From an uncultured Collinsella sp. (GTDB lineage: Bacteria; Actinomycetota; Coriobacteriia; Coriobacteriales; Coriobacteriaceae): 7,840 nucleotides of DNA. This document shows positions 5,753 to 7,840 of this stretch, piece by piece; the stretch's first letter is position 1; every line of letters starts with the position of its first letter. The notes beneath the pieces were generated by a model. It saw only the letters and a list, made by a program, of their open reading frames with translations, had not been told where the DNA came from and ran no database searches. A program made the position numbers and the translations under genes. The stretch lies in contig USDE01000059.1 in assembly GCA_900553345.1 (NCBI GenBank), positions 1 through 7,840 of the forward strand, written 5' to 3'.

Positions 5753-6520
5753 CTATAGGTAGACCTTTTCGAGAAACGATAAGGTGTCCTGAAGTCGCGC
5801 CCTTTCCTTACGGTTGGTCTGCCGATTTACATACGAAGCAAAGTTCGTAAGAAAATCCTCCGCATCAACCCTCATTTGCCCCGTTAGCTCCAAACGCGCC
5901 GAGGACGACAACAAGCCGGCAAGTCGAGCAACATCCGAACGGTGCTTCCGCCGATCAATGTTGTTGCAACGACGTCCCTCTTCATAACTTCTGTTGATAT
6001 CAATGTGCGCACGCATCTTGAGGGGAATGATATGGAGTGCATCGAGCAACGTAATGCCCTCTACGTTCGTTGCGTTGTCGCGAATAAATTCGTAGTAGCC
6101 ATCGTCGAGGATAATTGCCGAGAGACTTGATACGGCCCCGTCAAAGGAAAGAGGTGCCACTTCGCTCGTTTCGTCTTCGAGCACAAAATCAGGATGTCGG
6201 GCAAATAACTCAATTTGGCCGGGATAGTCTAGGACTTGCCTTGATCCTTCGGGCAAACAGAACCGATAGTAAGTGCACTTTCCATCGCCGACTTTTCCAG
6301 TCTCATATCCGGCAGCTTTGATAAATGCCCATAATGCAGTGGCAAATTCAACGCCTTCCCCATCAACAATTACGACGACATCCAAGTCTTCAGTAGCTCT
6401 AAACGAATCGCCCTCATTGTCAAACAGAACGCTGCAGGCTCCCCCACCAATAAGGACGTAACCGCCTTTACAGCCGCTCATGGCATCGGCAAATCGCTCT
6501 ATTCCTCTCACTTTTGACAT
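5753..6520 (-). CDS. AbiEii-like nucleotidyltransferase, putative toxin of a type IV-like pair
   Basis: A 255-residue protein with the DNA polymerase beta-type nucleotidyltransferase signature. A glycine loop IGGGACSVLF (24-33) is followed by ATEDLDVVV, giving the metal-binding Asp45-x-Asp47, and a likely third acid is Glu104 in GQIELFAR. Further down, PLKMRAH (Lys168) and KHRSDVARL (Lys192, Asp196) match the conserved lysine and K-x-x-D region of AbiEii/AbiGii toxins. Known relatives such as MenT/AbiEii block growth by adding nucleotides to tRNA; that activity is inferred here. The start at 6520 is fixed by AGGAGG five bases upstream. It overlaps the preceding gene by 13 bases, so translation is probably coupled, as in abiE operons (antitoxin first, toxin second). 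Base composition is lower in GC than the PTS and manA genes, suggesting transfer. A housekeeping or antibiotic-modifying transferase is less likely in this context. Confidence 0.8.
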   Translation of the reverse strand: MSKVRGIERFADAMSGCKGGYVLIGGGACSVLFDNEGDSFRATEDLDVVVIVDGEGVEFATALWAFIKAAGYETGKVGDGKCTYYRFCLPEGSRQVLDYPGQIELFARHPDFVLEDETSEVAPLSFDGAVSSLSAIILDDGYYEFIRDNATNVEGITLLDALHIIPLKMRAHIDINRSYEEGRRCNNIDRRKHRSDVARLAGLLSSSARLELTGQMRVDAEDFLTNFASYVNRQTNRKERARLQDTLSFLEKVYL

Positions 6521-7530
6521 ATCGTCCTCCTGAGCTGTTCGACCGCGTCGAGCAGACGATCTTCTTTGTAATCTGCTTTTGCGCAAGCAACGTATAAGGA
6601 AAGCGGGTCGACACACTGCAAACCCGTCGTGTCAAAACTAATATCGGACGGCGCGTCCACGGGATACGACCAGATCTCAATCTCGATAGCGGCCGGTTCG
6701 TACCACTGGGCCTCCAACCATCTGTCGCCCATATGCCCTCTTAAGGTATCTACCTGATTCTTTTCGAGAGCAACGGTTGGGACAGAATCATTATGAGCAA
6801 GGTCGGACATATAGCTAAGTGCAGACACGCCGGAAAGTAGTGCATCGACGGCACGTAGCTCTGTTCTCTCGATAACCTTCTTGAGCCGGATTCGCTCTAA
6901 AACTGGCGTGCGAAGATAGTCCTCAAACCCATTTAACAGTGCCTCGGTCGACAAATCGGCATCGGACAGCACACGCTTTTTGCCGTCCCGTGCGATTAGC
7001 CCAGGAGCAATAGCGGCGATTTCCGAAAGATAGCCGCTGACGCTTGCCGCGCTTTTGCCACACAGACGCGCTAGGTCGCCGGCGGAGCAGTCAACCCATC
7101 GTCCCGCGATGAGATTTAGGACGATTCGTTGAGATTGGGGCGAAAGCGGAGCAGCGGGAGAAGCACCCAGCACCTCATCGGAAATAACAGCACCGATAAA
7201 CGGCAGAAACGCATTTCGCTCATCTCGGATATATGCGATCCCCTCCGAAGAAAGCGCGCGCATAAAGCCTAAATCCATAGCATCCCAGCAAATTGCCACC
7301 GGGCGAGCATCTATCTTGCGCACTGCATTGACGAGATTTCGCGCCGAAATGACACTGGGCAGTTCTTTTGGTTCGGCAACAATAAAACGGCCTTGCTCAG
7401 ACATGCCGAGCCGTGCCAAGCGAAGCGAATACCGCTCAAGATACATGCGAGGAATCTGCATCTCAATTGGCTCCGGGTCGATGGAGAGCTCTAAAGAGAA
7501 GAGTCTTTTTGGGAGACAATTTAGCAGCAT
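6508..7530 (-). CDS. Winged-helix protein with AbiEi-like C-terminus, putative antitoxin and autoregulator
   Basis: About 340 residues in three parts. Residues ~45-120 form a small alpha/beta domain (FIVAEPKELP, ARPVAICWDAM, EGIAYIRDERNAFLPFIGAVI) like the N-terminus of MarR-type regulators that often neighbour nucleotidyltransferases. Residues ~130-195 form a winged helix (SPQSQRIVLNLI, SAGDLARLCGKSAASVSGYLSEI, IARDGKKRVL). The C-terminal part from ~250 ends in VDPLSLYVACAKADYKEDRLLDAVEQL, resembling the VDP-x-x-x-Y and AAE-x-L ending of AbiEi antitoxins. First gene of the operon, overlapping the nucleotidyltransferase. Order, overlap and a self-binding-type promoter support an antitoxin/repressor role, unproven. 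The ATG at 7530 has only a weak GGTG site; a TTG at 7536 and an ATG at 7458 are alternatives. GC is lower than in the genes to the left. Confidence 0.65.
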   Translation of the reverse strand: MLLNCLPKRLFSLELSIDPEPIEMQIPRMYLERYSLRLARLGMSEQGRFIVAEPKELPSVISARNLVNAVRKIDARPVAICWDAMDLGFMRALSSEGIAYIRDERNAFLPFIGAVISDEVLGASPAAPLSPQSQRIVLNLIAGRWVDCSAGDLARLCGKSAASVSGYLSEIAAIAPGLIARDGKKRVLSDADLSTEALLNGFEDYLRTPVLERIRLKKVIERTELRAVDALLSGVSALSYMSDLAHNDSVPTVALEKNQVDTLRGHMGDRWLEAQWYEPAAIEIEIWSYPVDAPSDISFDTTGLQCVDPLSLYVACAKADYKEDRLLDAVEQLRRTICQK

Positions 7531-7563
7531 GTCCAATCACCATTTTCATTTTAGTTACATTTT

Positions 7564-7585
7564 AGTATATATCTGAAATTATACT
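7564..7585. promoter_or_regulatory. Candidate operator: AGTATA/TATACT inverted repeat over the -10 box
   Basis: AGTATA (7564-7569) and TATACT (7580-7585) face each other across ten bases, and the right arm overlaps the -10 box of the cassette promoter. A related GTATAAA occurs at 7591-7597. AbiEi antitoxins are known to repress their operon by binding inverted repeats at the promoter, so this is the expected place for the winged-helix protein to bind. Confidence 0.5.
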
Positions 7586-7605
7586 GAATCGTATAAATTG
7601 CTCAA
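7578..7605 (-). promoter_or_regulatory. Promoter of the toxin-antitoxin-like operon
   Basis: On the minus strand a perfect TATAAT (7578-7583) follows TTGAGC (7600-7605, four of six to TTGACA) with a 16-base spacer. The surrounding ~70 bases are very AT-rich. Start of transcription would be near 7571, about 40 bases before the first gene. It begins only 17 bases inside the right-hand direct repeat, so the cassette carries its own promoter. Confidence 0.7.
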
Positions 7606-7622
7606 TCCCTGAAGCCATAAGA

Positions 7623-7675
7623 AACAATCCAAAACGCAACAAGGGGCTCTCCCGTCCATGTACGGGAGAGCCCCT
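7623..7675. repeat. Right copy of the direct terminator repeat flanking the cassette
   Basis: A 53-base unit in the same orientation as 5677-5728. The A-rich lead and first arm are almost identical, while the inner stem and loop have diverged (CTCTCCCGT here, CTCTTCC in the left copy). Compensating changes keep both stems perfectly paired, so each copy has been kept as a functional hairpin. Confidence 0.8.
7642..7675. terminator. Hairpin terminator upstream of the toxin-antitoxin-like operon
   Basis: Perfect 14-bp arms (7642-7655 and 7662-7675) enclose a six-base loop. As in the left copy, the T-rich side (TTGTTGCGTTTTGG) is downstream on the minus strand, so it would stop transcripts entering from a minus-strand gene right of the window and insulate the cassette promoter. 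Confidence 0.7.
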
Positions 7676-7810
7676 ACTCATATCTATCTATCAGCCCACC
7701 CGGCTCTCCAGATCAAAAAGCGAACGAGCAGAGCGACGTTCGCAAGCAGCGTTACCCAAGGACCTGGGCGGGCGTATGGGGCAACATCGATCGCGAGTTC
7801 CGCACGCAAA
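7676..7810. other. Intergenic stretch without a supported gene
   Basis: Between the right-hand terminator repeat and the final hairpin no gene can be supported. GC rises again to the level of the left-hand genes, so the low-GC region ends at the repeat. Frames on both strands run open to the window edge but lack a start with a ribosome site and run through the hairpin at 7811-7833. Together with the 145 bases left of it, the gene-free stretch from 7531 holds the cassette promoter, operator and terminator repeat. Confidence 0.5.
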
Positions 7811-7833
7811 GGAGGCCACTTAATGTGGCCTCC
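7811..7833. terminator. Hairpin terminator at the right edge
   Basis: GGAGGCCAC (7811-7819) and GTGGCCTCC (7825-7833) form a perfect 9-bp stem with a five-base TTAAT loop. It is preceded by AAA and followed by GTCTT, so it could act in either direction, though U-runs are short. The gene it serves is presumably beyond the window. Confidence 0.6.
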
Positions 7834-7840
7834 GTCTTGC

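Noticed and set aside
7684..7839. Minus-strand frame open from the right edge to a TAG at 7684, encoding a hydrophobic end
   Set aside because: About 50 codons with no start in view, running through a perfect terminator hairpin; the plus strand is equally open. More likely non-coding.
1..7840. CRISPR arrays, tRNA or rRNA genes, transposase or integrase genes
   Set aside because: No regularly spaced repeats, no tRNA-like cloverleaf with CCA-type end, and no recombinase motifs were seen on either strand.

Overview
The window looks like chromosomal DNA of a fairly GC-rich anaerobic gut actinobacterium, most likely a Coriobacteriia member close to Collinsella. That placement rests on remembered protein flavour, strong AGGAGG-type ribosome sites and the gene set, not on a search. 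Almost every gene is of recognisable type. The interest lies in damage to one operon, in large palindromes, and in a toxin-antitoxin-like cassette sitting between two copies of the same terminator.

Left half (1-3900), minus strand: a beta-glucoside (cellobiose/lactose-type) phosphotransferase operon read right to left as 6-phospho-beta-glucosidase, PTS IIC, PTS IIB, PTS IIA. The glucosidase and IIB are intact. IIC is split by a one-base shift in a run of five G, and IIA stops after about half its normal length, before the phosphorylated histidine. If the assembly is right, the operon cannot act as a complete transporter by itself. The 5' leader of the operon carries a 90-base palindrome with 27-base arms.

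Middle (3900-5730), plus strand: a divergent GntR/HutC-type regulator (helix-turn-helix plus UTRA ligand domain), the obvious candidate to control the PTS operon, then a class I mannose-6-phosphate isomerase (manA) with all metal ligands. A hairpin terminator follows.

Right part (5677-7675), minus strand: a two-gene operon with visibly lower GC. It encodes a winged-helix protein with an AbiEi-like C-terminus and, overlapping it by 13 bases, an AbiEii-like nucleotidyltransferase. It has its own near-consensus promoter, overlapped by an inverted repeat suited to autoregulation. The cassette is tightly bracketed by two direct copies of a ~52-base terminator unit (5677-5728 and 7623-7675), which suggests insertion of a mobile defence or toxin-antitoxin module at a terminator. 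The last 165 bases hold no convincing gene, only another hairpin terminator at 7811-7833.
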